Source: Argyresthia goedartella (taxonomy: Eukaryota; Arthropoda; Insecta; Lepidoptera; Argyresthiidae). From it: a DNA stretch of 64,000 bases. A program made the position numbers and the translations under genes. Positions 10,821 through 21,514 of the stretch are shown here, one piece after another; the stretch's first letter is position 1, and every line of letters starts with the position of its first letter. The stretch is from contig OX463815.1 in the NCBI GenBank assembly GCA_949825045.1, forward strand, positions 34,587,356 to 34,651,355, given 5' to 3'. The notes under the pieces were generated by a model. It had not been told where the DNA came from. It ran no database searches and worked only from the letters and a program-made list of their open reading frames with translations.

Positions 10821-12450
10821 GCGCTGGAGAATTTTGGACCCCACCACAAGGGATGTCCAACTAACTCCGGAGCGTGACACCCACGAGACGCACAGTCTGC
10901 TGGGTTCATCTCCCCTGGAACATGTCTCCAGATTAAGGGAACCTCCGAATTCAAAATCTGCGAAACCCGATTCGCCACAAAAATCTCCAGCTTGTGAACT
11001 GAAGCCTTCAGCCAGCATAACACGATCTGGCTGTCCGTCCAAGCGTAGACCGTATCTTCTAACGCAATTGACCCACGAAGAACCGTCATCGTGTGGTTGA
11101 GCAGACGAGTCAGGAGAGCCGCTCCCGAAAGCTCTAATTTGGGAATGGTCAGGCGAGTGCGCAACGGCGCAACCTTACTCTTGGCCATGACCAACCGCAC
11201 ATCAACCTTCCCCGAGGAGTCGACCGTACGCAGATATACCGCAGCTCCGTAGCCCTTCTCCGAGGCATCGCAAAACCCATGCAGGGTGGCGGTGTATCGT
11301 TTGGTGGGGACCAACCTCCGTGGCAGTGAAATCCGATTGATACCAGGGAGGGTCGAAAAGAACGAGTCCCACTCTGAGCTCAATGACCCGCCGATCGGGT
11401 CGTCCCATTTCAGCTCAGCAGACCACAATTGCTGCATAAAACACTTGAGCTGAATTGTTACCGGGGTGATCCACCCGTTTGGATCAAATGTCCTAGCCAC
11501 CGTTGAAAGGACGTTCCGTTTCGTCCAGACCTTCGGGGAGTCCAACTCGACCCGATACGAAAACATGTCTGACACCGGCTGGTACTGGACGCCTAATACC
11601 GACAACATATTTGGATTTTCCAAATTTTCAAAAATGTGGGGATCCTGCTGGTAGTCATCCGGAAGACCAGTCAGTAACTCTGGAGAGTTCGACATCCATT
11701 TCCGGAGCTCGTGACCTCCACCCCGTAAGAGCTCAACTAGCTCGTCCCGTCGAGCGAGCGCCTCCTCTAAGGAAACTGCACCGGTACAGATATCGTCCAC
11801 GTAGAGATCCTGCTCCAGGATCGCTGCTCCTCTAGGGAAATTTAACCGTTCTCGATCCGCTAACTCCCGCAGAGTGCGAATCGCCAAATAAGGACTAGAC
11901 CGTAGCCCGTACGTGTTGGTGTTCAGCTCGTACACCCTGATGGGCTGATCTGGGCTCTCTCGCCACAGTATCAGCTGATACCGTCTATCGTCAGGGTGAA
12001 TGACCGTCTGTCTAAACATCATCCGGATGTCAGCTACAAACACAACATTGTGTCGACGGAACCGTGTGATAACATACGCGATGTCATGGTTCAACTTCGG
12101 CCCTGAATGCAAACACTGGTTCAGGTTCATGCCGTTAGATGTTGATGCCGATCCATCGAACACTACCCGTATTTTGCCCTCCGGGGTCCTCAAGACCGCG
12201 TGATGGGGCAGGAAGCAGTGGTCTTCACGCTTCCAGTCGATACCCGAAACCGACATGTGGCCGAGCGACTCGTATTCCCGCATGAAGTCGACGTACTTCT
12301 GCCGGAAAATCCCGTCACGCTTCATGCGTCGTTCCATCGACAGAAGCCGCGTCTCGGCTGCATGGTGTGAACTGCCCAGCGGTGGGCGATCACTCCAGAA
12401 TGGAAGACGTGTGAGAAATCGACCTCACCGAAGGCGACCAGTATTGTTCC
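10790..12450 (-). pseudogene. BEL reverse transcriptase / RNase H
   Basis: The main open segment is 12337-10790 (515 codons). RT motifs are KIRVVFDGSA, VFVADIRMMFRQ (first catalytic Asp), NTYGLRSSPY and LYVDDICTG (catalytic YVDD, residues ~179-182). RNase H follows with GFCDASEKGYGAAVY and AWTDSQIVLCWL. The same frame extends upstream to about 12664 through one TGA (12425-12427) in the conserved GRxxxRLPF region. The segment starting near 12664 is shifted relative to the protease. RT is otherwise well preserved, consistent with a recent copy. Confidence 0.9.
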
Positions 12451-12563
12451 GATAAAACTGTTCACACTCTTCTTCAACCGGGTCCAACCGGCGGACCGTA
12501 GGTGGTTCCTCCACCTCCCAAAACTTCTGTATCACCTCCGAGAGTACAGAACCGAATAAGGGA

Positions 12564-13124
12564 CTACGAGTCGCTAGGCGTGGGGCAGCCGGCATGACCG
12601 GACCCATTACCGCATGGCCCAGTCTGGTGTTGACCGAAACAAGTCGCCTGCAACACGTGGACACCTGGCACTAACAGGTATCCCAAGGCATCAACACCCA
12701 ATAAAATGTCTACTGGGCCCGGAATATCGAACTCCGGGTCAGCCAGTGACAACCCAGTGACCAACTGTCGCACCGAGGGCGACAACCATACGTGAGGGTG
12801 TGAGCCCATCACATTAGGCATGACTAATGCCGTGACCGTCAGATTCACCGATGAATCCACCCGTGACGAGAGAGTAATCCGACATACTCCCTTAACGGAA
12901 CCGACTTCCGTGTTCCCAATTCCCCGAATTGAATGTGGATACTCCCTTACCGAAATGCCCAACCGTCTTACAAGGTTTCACGAGACTAAGCACCCCTGGG
13001 CCCCCGAGTCCAATAGTGCTCGTGCCACACAAGATTTGCCGTCCGAACTCCACGCTATCACCGAGGCGGTGGGGAGCATGACCGTCTGTGGAGTGGCGAC
13101 ACCCTGTAAGTGGGCGGCGTGTCC
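12564..13124 (-). pseudogene. BEL aspartic protease
   Basis: Contains the retropepsin-like motif ALLDSGAQGCLVS, the strand NLTVTALVMPNV, and DILLGVDALGYLL, the usual arrangement of a BEL/Pao protease. It processes Gag-Pol. It lies in the same frame as gag but is separated from it by a single TAG (13125-13127). After residue ~170 the frame is lost; the continuation toward RT is one frame over, near 12650. Confidence 0.85.
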
Positions 13125-14861
13125 CTAGCGGGAACCTCCGCGGGATCCGAACCCGCTGGGACCCCCGTCGGCCGTGCTGTAACTCGGCTGCTGATATGCC
13201 GGTGGCATATCAGACCGTATGTACATCAGGGGGTCCCAACCCGCATAATAGGCCCCTCGCTGTCCCGGTATCCGACCATACCGGACGGTGTACGGTGTGC
13301 CCGGTGGCCACCGTGGATAGAGGGGGGAGAGCGGATCCAACCTGGGGCGCTCTAGGAATGGGGGCGACATCCGACTGTTCGCCTCCCTGTTCGCCTCCCA
13401 GAGCGACGGGCAGGTTGGCGTAGAAGGTGGTGGGCTCCCAGCCTTCGCGCCACTCATAGGTGCCATCTGACACCCGCCCGTAACACGCGGTGAGCCAGCG
13501 GCCCGAAGTCCTCGCTGACCCTGGACAGCGGCGACCGAATCCCGGCTATCCCGCCTGTTACCCCCCGCGCTGCCCCCTTCCCCTCGGGGGGGGTCCCGTC
13601 CGCGGGTATCCCAGTCACCCCGTTGGTGACTCCCGTTGCCCGGAGGGGGACTGGGTCCGGCCCTGGTTGGGCCCTGTGACCGACCAACCTGAGTCCGGCC
13701 CTGGTGACCGTCCGAAGGGCCTGACCGGTTCAGGCACAACACGATGTGGTGCTTGCCACCACAGCACTCACAGGGGAACGCGCGTGAGCACTCACTCAGC
13801 GGGTGCGGCCCCAAACAACCGAAACACAATCGGTGGCGGAAGACTACCTTCCTGCGGGCAGCTACCCCGAGCGCCTTAAAGTTGGCGCAACTGGTCACTT
13901 CATGACCGGCACTGTCGCAGTGCACACAGCCGTCAGCCGACGGCGCGGCATTCAAAACGCCAAATTGTTTTGACCGCCCACCCCCCCGTGGGGGCGGGGG
14001 GCGCGGCCCCTCCCGCATCCGCGCGGGTTGGCGCTGCACACTGGCCTCCGTATCCAATGTGTCGCATCGCCTGCATTCACCCTCCAAAAAATCCGTTAAT
14101 TGGACGAGCGTGGGCAGTTCCGAGCTACTGCCCCCATGCAGCTGTTCAAACCGACTTTGAACAGCTGCAGGCAACCGTGACAAAACCATATACAATACGA
14201 TATATGACCATTGGTCTACCGGCAGACCAAGGTTCTGAAGGGCCTTAATGGCCACCAGCACAGGGTTGAGCACCTGTACCCGGATGTCAACATCCCGGGT
14301 TACTCTTGGGATGCTAAACAGCTTCCCCAGCTGCGCATCAACCAACCGCCGTTTGTGTTGGTAGCGGTCAAACAATATGGACCGGGCTATCTCATAATTG
14401 CCCGCCGTGACCGTTAGGTGACCGACCAACTCCTTCGGTTCACCCCGCAGTGCCATCAATAGTTGGGCCAACTTGTAGGCGTTGTCCAGGTTGTCCCGAC
14501 CGTGGACCAGACTTGCGAATAAATTGATGAATGCCGGCCACTCATCAATTGCCCCACCGAAGGCCGGAATCTCCAGGTGTGGCAGCCGTCCAACAACACC
14601 CTTAGGGGGCGGGTCTCCGCTACCCTCCCCGCGGTCATTCCGTCGCGACCGCTTAATTTTTTCCGCGCGACGCTCGATGTCGCCCAAGCACTCCATCGCT
14701 TGGTCAGCATCCGCGCAGAGCTGCTTCACTGCAGCCACCGAAGCCTCATCCGTAAGCCCGAGAGCTTCAGCCTCCGCAGCCAGCCGACACACCTTCCCGA
14801 CGCGTGTCATTGCGTCCTCCACACGCTTGAGCAGGACATCGTCCATGTCAGGTCGCTCCAC
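13125..14861 (-). pseudogene. BEL Gag (main part), 5' end cut off by gypsy
   Basis: A structural protein that coats element RNA. An N-terminal helical/coiled-coil region (~1-75) is followed by a conserved BEL Gag core (LPHLEIPAFGG, DEWPAFINLFASLVH, HKRRLVDAQLGKLF). A C-terminal zinc-knuckle block follows (CVHCDSAGHEVTSC, CFGCLGPHPLSEC, CECCGGKHHIVLC), then a Gly/Pro/Arg-rich tail. The first codon here is GTG, not a true start. Across the gypsy insertion the frame continues at 21514-21585, where an ATG in ACCATGG context follows an in-frame stop. So about 26 N-terminal codons now lie 6.6 kb away. GC content is clearly higher than the flanks. Confidence 0.88.
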
Positions 14862-14868
14862 ATACTTG

Positions 14869-15187
14869 TGTTATGATTTTTGCATTGGTATTGTTTAAAA
14901 TAGCCATTAATTGCGATAAAATTAGAAAAAGATTTATTCTGCTATATTTAATGTCTTACTTTGTATTTTTCATATGGCGCCCCGTACCGACTTGTCGTTC
15001 TGGTATCATCGTAAGTGGCGGCAAACTTATATAAATGGCCGTCTTGTAGGACGGAGCTCAGTTTGGTTGGAGCGTCCGCTGAGACAAGTTGGTACGGGGT
15101 ACCTATGCCCGTTTGTGTCTTGACTGTGGAATATAATTATTGTAAGAAATACACAAGTGAATTATCATTGGAGTGCTTTATTTTACA
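14869..15187 (+). repeat. Gypsy 5' LTR (319 bp)
   Basis: TG...CA-ended repeat identical to 21192-21510. It holds a core promoter (separate entry). A TGGGATCTGAAC stretch at 15198, about 10 nt inside the LTR edge, could be a primer-binding site, but the tRNA match was not tested. Confidence 0.95.
15028..15063 (+). promoter_or_regulatory. LTR core promoter: TATA box and initiator
   Basis: TATATAAA at 15028-15035 and an insect-type initiator TCAGTT at 15058-15063. The initiator A lies 32 bp from the first T of the TATA box, which is normal spacing. The 3' LTR has the same pair at 21351-21358 and 21381-21386. Transcription would start in the LTR and run through the gypsy internal region. Confidence 0.7.
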
Positions 15188-16230
15188 CTTCAGAAGTGGG
15201 ATCTGAACAAAAAGGTACGTTTTATTTTTCTGCTATCACGCCTACTCTTTTAAAGGATCATTATTTACTGGTATAGCAAAATCATGTTGGGAATATGTCT
15301 GCTTTTCTCGTTTATATACTGCACACACTGCGTTGATCTCTCATTTTGAATTGCACGGCATTTGATCAGGGCTACACTCTGGTAATGCGTTGTGTAATTT
15401 TCATGAACATTCGTGTGTGGCGTACTCTCCGATAGTGCGTCACACATTTATGTGGAATATTGCATTGTGGGTGTGCGGGCGGGATAGGCGGATATATTTG
15501 AAACCTTTGCCTGCACGTTATCCATTACCTACATTATCCATATCCGATAATTGCATCGTATTTGATCGGGGCTACTCTCTGATAATGCGCCATGTATAAT
15601 TATCATGGATGATCGTGTGATATTATGCTCGATCAGGGCCACTCTCTGGTAGTATGTGTAACACGTAATTGGAGTGTGTAAAACATTTATTTTTATAGAT
15701 AATATAGCTGTATGGGTTGTTTCATGCCGAATCTTTATACCAGTCAAAAATGATAAGTCTACAATGAGATTCAGTAAAATGACGTCTGACGATATTAACA
15801 AAGAAAATCTGCAAGGCTCAAATAATGCTGATAGTTTTGGGCTTAGCTTGACTTAGCATCATAGCGCTTGAGTGATTATATTCACTGGATTGAGTAGCTA
15901 GGTTTGCTACTGGTTACTGAGCGACTATGTTTACTCGCTGGATTATTGAGTGGCTTTGTTTGCTGCTGGATTGAGTAGCTAGGTTTGCTACTGGTTACTG
16001 AGCGACTATGTATCCTCGCTGGATTATTGAGTGGTTTTGTTTGCTGCTGGATTGAGTAGCTAGGTTTGCTACTGGTTACTGAGCGAGCTACATAGTTGTT
16101 GGATAATTGTTGCGCCAACTATATTTAGTTGACTGGATACTCCATGAAAACCGAAAGTGAAACAAAATAATTACATTTAATTAGTCGGTTTATTTATTGA
16201 AATAAAGTGTAGTGGTGGATTGGTATAAAA
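15188..16230 (+). other. Gypsy 5' leader with repeated motifs
   Basis: About 1.04 kb of non-coding leader. At 15360-15660 a degenerate unit recurs three times around GATCAGGGC(T/C)AC(A)CTCT(G)GTA. At 15887-16091 there is an 81-bp tandem repeat. Such leaders may hold packaging or translation signals, but nothing here shows which. Confidence 0.6.
15887..16091. repeat. 81-bp tandem repeat, ~2.5 copies
   Basis: Units start GGATTGAGTAGCTAGGTTTG at 15887, 15968 and 16049. They differ at only a few positions (ATGTTTACTCG vs ATGTATCCTCG, GGCTTTG vs GGTTTTG). Each unit contains the short palindrome-like GTAGCTAGGTTTGCTAC. Confidence 0.9.
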
Positions 16231-17330
16231 ATGAAAACAGATGATGTCGTGATCATTAATTCCAGATCAAAGTCACGGCTACTACACATAATGCCATTGG
16301 AGGACCAGGATGGCACTCCGCCAAATACACCACCTAAGCGACGACGCCAAAGATCTAAGAAATCTAGGCGGAGAAGTCCGTCTTCATCGTCCTCGTCATC
16401 TACGTCGTCTACTTCAAGTGATGAGGTACCCCGAAAGATTCGCAAGGTTGCAAGCAGGCTTTCCAAGAGAAGTGTGTTGAAGTTGCTAAGCCAATGGAAA
16501 GGCAAAACGAATAAGAAACCTGTTTTTAGTAACAATAACATGAACAATGTCGTATCTGAGTTTGATCCATCCAATAGAACTCAAACCATTGAATGCTGGC
16601 TACAGAAAGTTAACGAGTGCGCCATAATATACGAATGGAATGAAACACAAACCATTCATTTTGCGCTACAAAAATTGGTTGGCCTAGCAAAGAAATGGTT
16701 TGAGTCCTTGCCGACGGTTGTTTATACATAGGCCGTGTGGCAAACGAAACTTCGCAAGGCATTCCCAAGTGAGGAGAACTATGGCCGCATTTTAGAGGAA
16801 AGGCTAAACTGTACGACGCGAAGTTAAGAAAGCCTGCGTGAATATTTCTATGATAAATTTAGTTTATTGAATCGATGTTAAATTACCGGTAAGAAGGCAG
16901 TTGACTGCATTGTGTATGGCATAACTGACAGGTCAATCAGGAATGGGGCACAGACTCTAGATACTTCTGAACCTGAGGACTTGCTTAAATATCTTTCATC
17001 CCAAAAGCCACAACCTCTCCCCAATAATAAATTGCGAGATCGGTCAACTCCAAAACCCAGTATACAAGATAAACCAAGTACGAGTTCGCACAACTCCTTT
17101 TCGAGCGCAATTACTTGCTATAATTGTCGCTCTAAGGGTCACCCTTTTCATAAATGCACAAAACCGATAATCAGGTGTAAACAGTGCAACAGAATCGGAC
17201 ATAATAACGAAAATTGTAAATTAGATCCTTATATACCTAGAAATCAATCTGCAAACGGTCGCGAAAAAAATACGATGCAAATCAATGTAACCAATAAAGC
17301 CAATGATAAGTATTTCAAAATGATCACTGT
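16231..17330 (+). pseudogene. Gypsy Gag
   Basis: The N-terminal region is basic and Ser-rich (KRRRQRSKKSRRRS, then a long Ser run). A retrotransposon Gag core follows (TIECWLQKVNECAIIYEW, HFALQKLVGLAKKWFESLP). Two CX2CX4HX4C zinc knuckles lie at 17113-17218 (CYNCRSKGHPFHKC and CKQCNRIGHNNENC). The frame is broken by TAG at 16729-16731, TAA at 16825-16827 and TAA at 16879-16881. All three stay in one frame, so they are point changes rather than indels. Confidence 0.88.
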
Positions 17331-19331
17331 TGATGACCATCCCCTCGAAGCATTCATATATTTCGGAAGTGAGTGTACCCTCTTGCGAAAAACTGATGCC
17401 GATTTCCTCAAATTAGAACCAAACTTCCACAATGTACCCATTGTAAGAGGATTTGGTCAATCATCGATTGTACCCCTGTACAAATCATATATGTCTGTAA
17501 AGATTGATGAGATTGAAAGCAGAATAGAAGTGTTAGTGGTTGAAGATGTTTACATGCAGACGTCATTGATTGTTGGCCAAAACTTCACCGAACAGCCGTT
17601 CATTACTGTTTTGAAAGATAGTCTCAAATTGACATTCTATAAAACACCCTATCAAAATATCTTTGGGAATCGTGATAGTACTTGCTTAAAACTTTACGTC
17701 ACCGACACCTCTGAAATTGCGAAAACCGGTTTACTCCCCATACACTTGAGTGAGTCAGATTATACAGGAGACATACTAATAGATGGTCATAGTGTCACCG
17801 AGCCGGGTAGGGAGTACCGATTGCTACAAGGTGCTTACCACATCTCTAGTGGAAAGGGTGAGGTAGTAATATCTAATTTGTCTCAAAAACCTGTGATTTT
17901 CCAAAAAAACGCGTTAATAGCCCGTTCAACTCCCTTTATAGAACGGGAAACCTGTCAAGTCAATAGAATCATAAAAGATTGTCCCAGAATGAAACCTCTC
18001 GATAGAAACGACATAAAGATAGGACAAGGGCTTAGTGACAAACAACAAGAAGATCTTTATCTTCTATTGCAAGAGTATCGCGACTGCTTCGCTACCAGTT
18101 TGGATGAGGTAGGGTGCACGACAGAGGTAGAAATGAAGATCGAACTTACGGACAATAAACCAATAGTATATCGTCCATACCGCCTGTCTCACTCTGAACG
18201 CGAACAGGTTCGCGAAGCAATAGAAGAGTTGTCTAAGAATAACATTATTCAGAATCTAAATCTGACTACGCCAGCCCAATTTTGATGGTTAAAAAAAAAA
18301 CTGGCGAGCAGAGACTCTGTGTAGATTTTAGGGCCTTAAATAACAAAACGATCAAAGATCGATTTCCCCTTCCCCTCATAGAAGACCAAATTTCCAATCT
18401 AAGTGGTAATTGCTACTTTTCGACCCTTGATCTTGCGTCTGGGTATTACCAAATCCCGATGGCCAAAGAAAGTCAACATCTCACGGGATTTATCACGCCT
18501 GACGGGCATTACGAATTCAAAAGAATGCCCTTCGGGTTGGCCAATGCCCCGGCGGTCTTTCAGAGGGCAATCAACAAAATTCTCGGTAACCGACGATTCG
18601 AGTATGCTTTGGCTTACTTGGATGATGTCCTCATACCTTCGAGGAACATTGAAGAAATGTTTCAGCGATTAGAGGATTTATTAAAGACCTTTAGGCAGTA
18701 CGGCTTGACATTGAAATTAACCAAATGCAGTTTCTTTAACACCAAGGTTAACTATTTAGGGTATGATATCTCTGCAGATGGCACACGACCCGGAGAAAGT
18801 AAGGTGTTGGCGGTCAAGGAATTTCCCACACCTCGTAACATCCATGAGGTACGACAATTTCTCGGATTGACCGGTTATTTTCGGAAATTCATCAGGGGCT
18901 ACGGGGAAATTGCTCGACCGCTAACCTCTCTGTTAAGAAAGGATGTCGTGTGGCGATGGACGGAAACGGAGACGCAAGCATTCTCCATGCTAAAAGAAAG
19001 TCTAACAAATCGTCCCGTTCTGGCCCTATACGATCGTACTCTGGAGACTGAATTGCATACTGATGCCAGCTCTCTGGGCATAGGCGGTATACTTATGCAG
19101 TGGCAACGAGATTCAAGAGTCTTGAAGCCTGTTGCCTATTTTAGCCGCCAGACTACACCCGAGGAAAAACATTTACACTCTTACGAACTAGAGACACTGG
19201 CTGTCGTATGCTCATTAAAGAAATTTCGAGTTTATCTTGTGGGGATCCATTTAAAAATCTATACAGATTGCGCTGCGCTTAGAACCACACTTACTAAGAG
19301 AGATCTGATTCCCCGGATAGCCAGGTGGTAG
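17331..19331 (+). pseudogene. Gypsy protease, reverse transcriptase and RNase H
   Basis: The protease region has YFGSECTLL at 17359-17385 where the family has D-S/T-G. The catalytic Asp is lost, while GSECTLL and the IVGQNF strand remain. RT begins around 18120, and a frameshift at about 18282-18300, next to a ten-A run, splits it. Motifs after it are LDLASGYYQIPM, GLANAPAVFQRAIN and AYLDDVLIPS (catalytic YLDD). RNase H has HTDASSLGIGGIL and IYTDCAALR. A TAG at 19329-19331 replaces a Trp expected in RIARWWL. Confidence 0.9.
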
Positions 19332-19353
19332 CTACAAATCAGCGAATATACCT

Positions 19354-20768
19354 TTGATATTGAGTATCGGCCTGGGGTACAAATGTCGCAACGTCGACGC
19401 ATTGAGTCGAAACACTAGGTTGATAGGGGAATCGGATGATAATCATTCCGTCAATGTGTTCAGCCTAGAGAAAGAGAACTGGCTGTTGACATTACAAATC
19501 GCAGACCCTGAGGTAGCCCGCATTCTCAAAATTCTTAAACCCGAGGATGACCAGGAATGCAAAGACGTTAAAAAAAACTTTGTCGTTAAAAACCATACAG
19601 TATATAGAAAGGTAGATGATAGATTGTGTTTGGTGGTTCCTCGGAGTGTCCGGTGGCAGATATGTCGAGCCAATCATGATGATATAGGTCACCTGGGGTA
19701 TGCAAAAACTCTCGAAAAAATCCGTGAACAGTATTGGTTCCCAAAGTTACGTAAATTTGTAAACAAATATGTTTCGGCTTGCCTGGAGTGCGCTTACAAT
19801 AAAGATAACGCGGCGAAACAAAAGCCAGGATATCTGTATCCCATTGAAAAGATAAATATACCCTTTCACACGCTCCACATGGATCATCTTGGTCCATTTG
19901 TCCGGAGCAAAGACGGCAATAGTTATATATTGACAGTGATCGATGCTTTTACCAAATATCTATTTGTGAGAGCGATCAAGGACCTTAAAACGAAAAACAC
20001 AATAAAAGTCCTTGAGAAAATCTTTTATGACTTTGGTATCCCTGCTAGAATCATATCAGATCGCGGTTCTAGCTTCACCTCAACGTCCTTTAGGACCTTC
20101 TGTAACTCTAATGGTATCAAGCATGTATTGAATGCAGTCGCTTGTCCCAGAGCAAATGGCCAAGCTGAGAGATTCAATCAGACTATCCTACGCTCGTTAC
20201 CAGCACAAAATTCACTAGGACATGAGCGCGACTGGGACAAGTGTCTGGGAAAAATTCAATGGGGCGTTAACAATACTGTTAATGCTTCTACTCAAAAAAC
20301 GGCGAAGCTATGTTTGGAATGAAAATGAAAGATAATTTATCCAATAAACTTGGTGTCGATGCAGCAAAAGATCCTGGTCTCCCTAATATACAAGAGATCA
20401 GAGACAATGTCAGTACTAGTATACATAGACAACAAGTTAAACGCAAGGAACGACACGATTTATACCGGGTTCCTGCTATGGAGTACAAAATTCATGATCT
20501 CGTAAAAATTCGCCGAAATAATTTTGAAAACAACAAACAAAGCACCAAGCTGCTGTCAAAGTTTATTGGCCCATATAAAGTGGTTGAGGTTTTAGGAAAC
20601 GATCGCTATAGAATAGCCGATGTACCTGGTTTTAAAAAGAAGGGAAAATCTTATGAAACGGTTATAGCTGCCGACAGAATCAGGCCCTGGATCCATGAAA
20701 AAGCTCTAGAGATACATAACACAGACAATAGTAGCAGCAGTAGTGAGCACAACAGTGACACTGAGTAA
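19354..20768 (+). pseudogene. Gypsy integrase
   Basis: An HHCC zinc domain (GHLGYAKTLEKIREQYWFP, then CLECAYNK) is followed by the DDE core: Asp in HMDHLGPF, Asp in ISDRGSSFTS, Glu in GQAERFNQ. A GPY motif (KFIGPYKVVEVLGNDRYRI) lies near 20560. A +1 shift near 19386 separates it from RNase H. A second shift near 20298 (by CTCAAAAAACGG) separates the core from the C-terminal part (20310-20768), which ends in a Ser-rich tail. It integrates element cDNA; this copy is broken. Confidence 0.9.
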
Positions 20769-21191
20769 ATGTTAATATGCACGTTATCACATAAGAAATA
20801 ATTTAAAACGCTCTTTTATGTAGTAGTGTCCTAAATTATTTGTGAAAATAGGTAAGGTTAGTTTAACATTAGCAGCATAGGTCGAGCTAATGGTAATACA
20901 ATTATCTTATTCGAAATTACAAAATGTTGTAACGATAAATAACAATATGGCCCTAAATACCGAATGTTATGATTTATGCAGCTTATACTACATATAATTT
21001 ATATTTATTCTTCACCGTTAGTTTTAGGCAACATATGAATTCGTTATAATGTTACTCTCGTTATGTGTGATAAATACATTAGTATGTTTGTTGTTTGTAA
21101 ATTAAGACAAATAGTTTGTTTGAATGGTTCATAAATTATTACTTTTATTTTGACGTGCGCCAGGTGGCAGCACGATTATCAGATGGCCGAA
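20769..21191 (+). other. Gypsy 3' non-coding region
   Basis: From the end of integrase to the 3' LTR. No envelope-type ORF. No clear polypurine tract directly before 21192; the last bases are CAGATGGCCGAA. Confidence 0.6.
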
Positions 21192-21510
21192 TGTTATGAT
21201 TTTTGCATTGGTATTGTTTAAAATAGCCATTAATTGCGATAAAATTAGAAAAAGATTTATTCTGCTATATTTAATGTCTTACTTTGTATTTTTCATATGG
21301 CGCCCCGTACCGACTTGTCGTTCTGGTATCATCGTAAGTGGCGGCAAACTTATATAAATGGCCGTCTTGTAGGACGGAGCTCAGTTTGGTTGGAGCGTCC
21401 GCTGAGACAAGTTGGTACGGGGTACCTATGCCCGTTTGTGTCTTGACTGTGGAATATAATTATTGTAAGAAATACACAAGTGAATTATCATTGGAGTGCT
21501 TTATTTTACA
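21192..21510 (+). repeat. Gypsy 3' LTR (319 bp)
   Basis: Identical to 14869-15187 on reading. It is followed by the target duplication CTTG (21511-21514), after which the BEL gag sequence resumes on the minus strand. Confidence 0.95.
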
Positions 21511-21514
21511 CTTG

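Larger units (their letters stand above)
14869..21510 (+). mobile_element. Gypsy-type LTR retrotransposon nested in BEL gag
   Basis: The LTRs at 14869-15187 and 21192-21510 are 319 bp, begin TGTTATG, end TTTTACA, and show no difference. A 4-bp duplication CTTG (14865-14868 and 21511-21514) flanks the element. Domain order is Gag with two zinc knuckles, protease, RT, RNase H, integrase, which is the Ty3/gypsy order. A GPY motif is present in the integrase C-terminus. No env-like ORF and no chromodomain were seen. At least three in-frame stops in gag, one in pol and three or more frameshifts make it non-autonomous. Confidence 0.95.

Noticed and set aside
10281..14417. Long plus-strand ORFs over the BEL region (e.g. 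13490-13879, 14482-14898)
   Set aside because: GC-rich shadows of the minus-strand gag-pol, with no recognisable domains.
20769..21191. An env gene in the gypsy element
   Set aside because: Only about 420 bp separate integrase from the 3' LTR, with no ORF of note.
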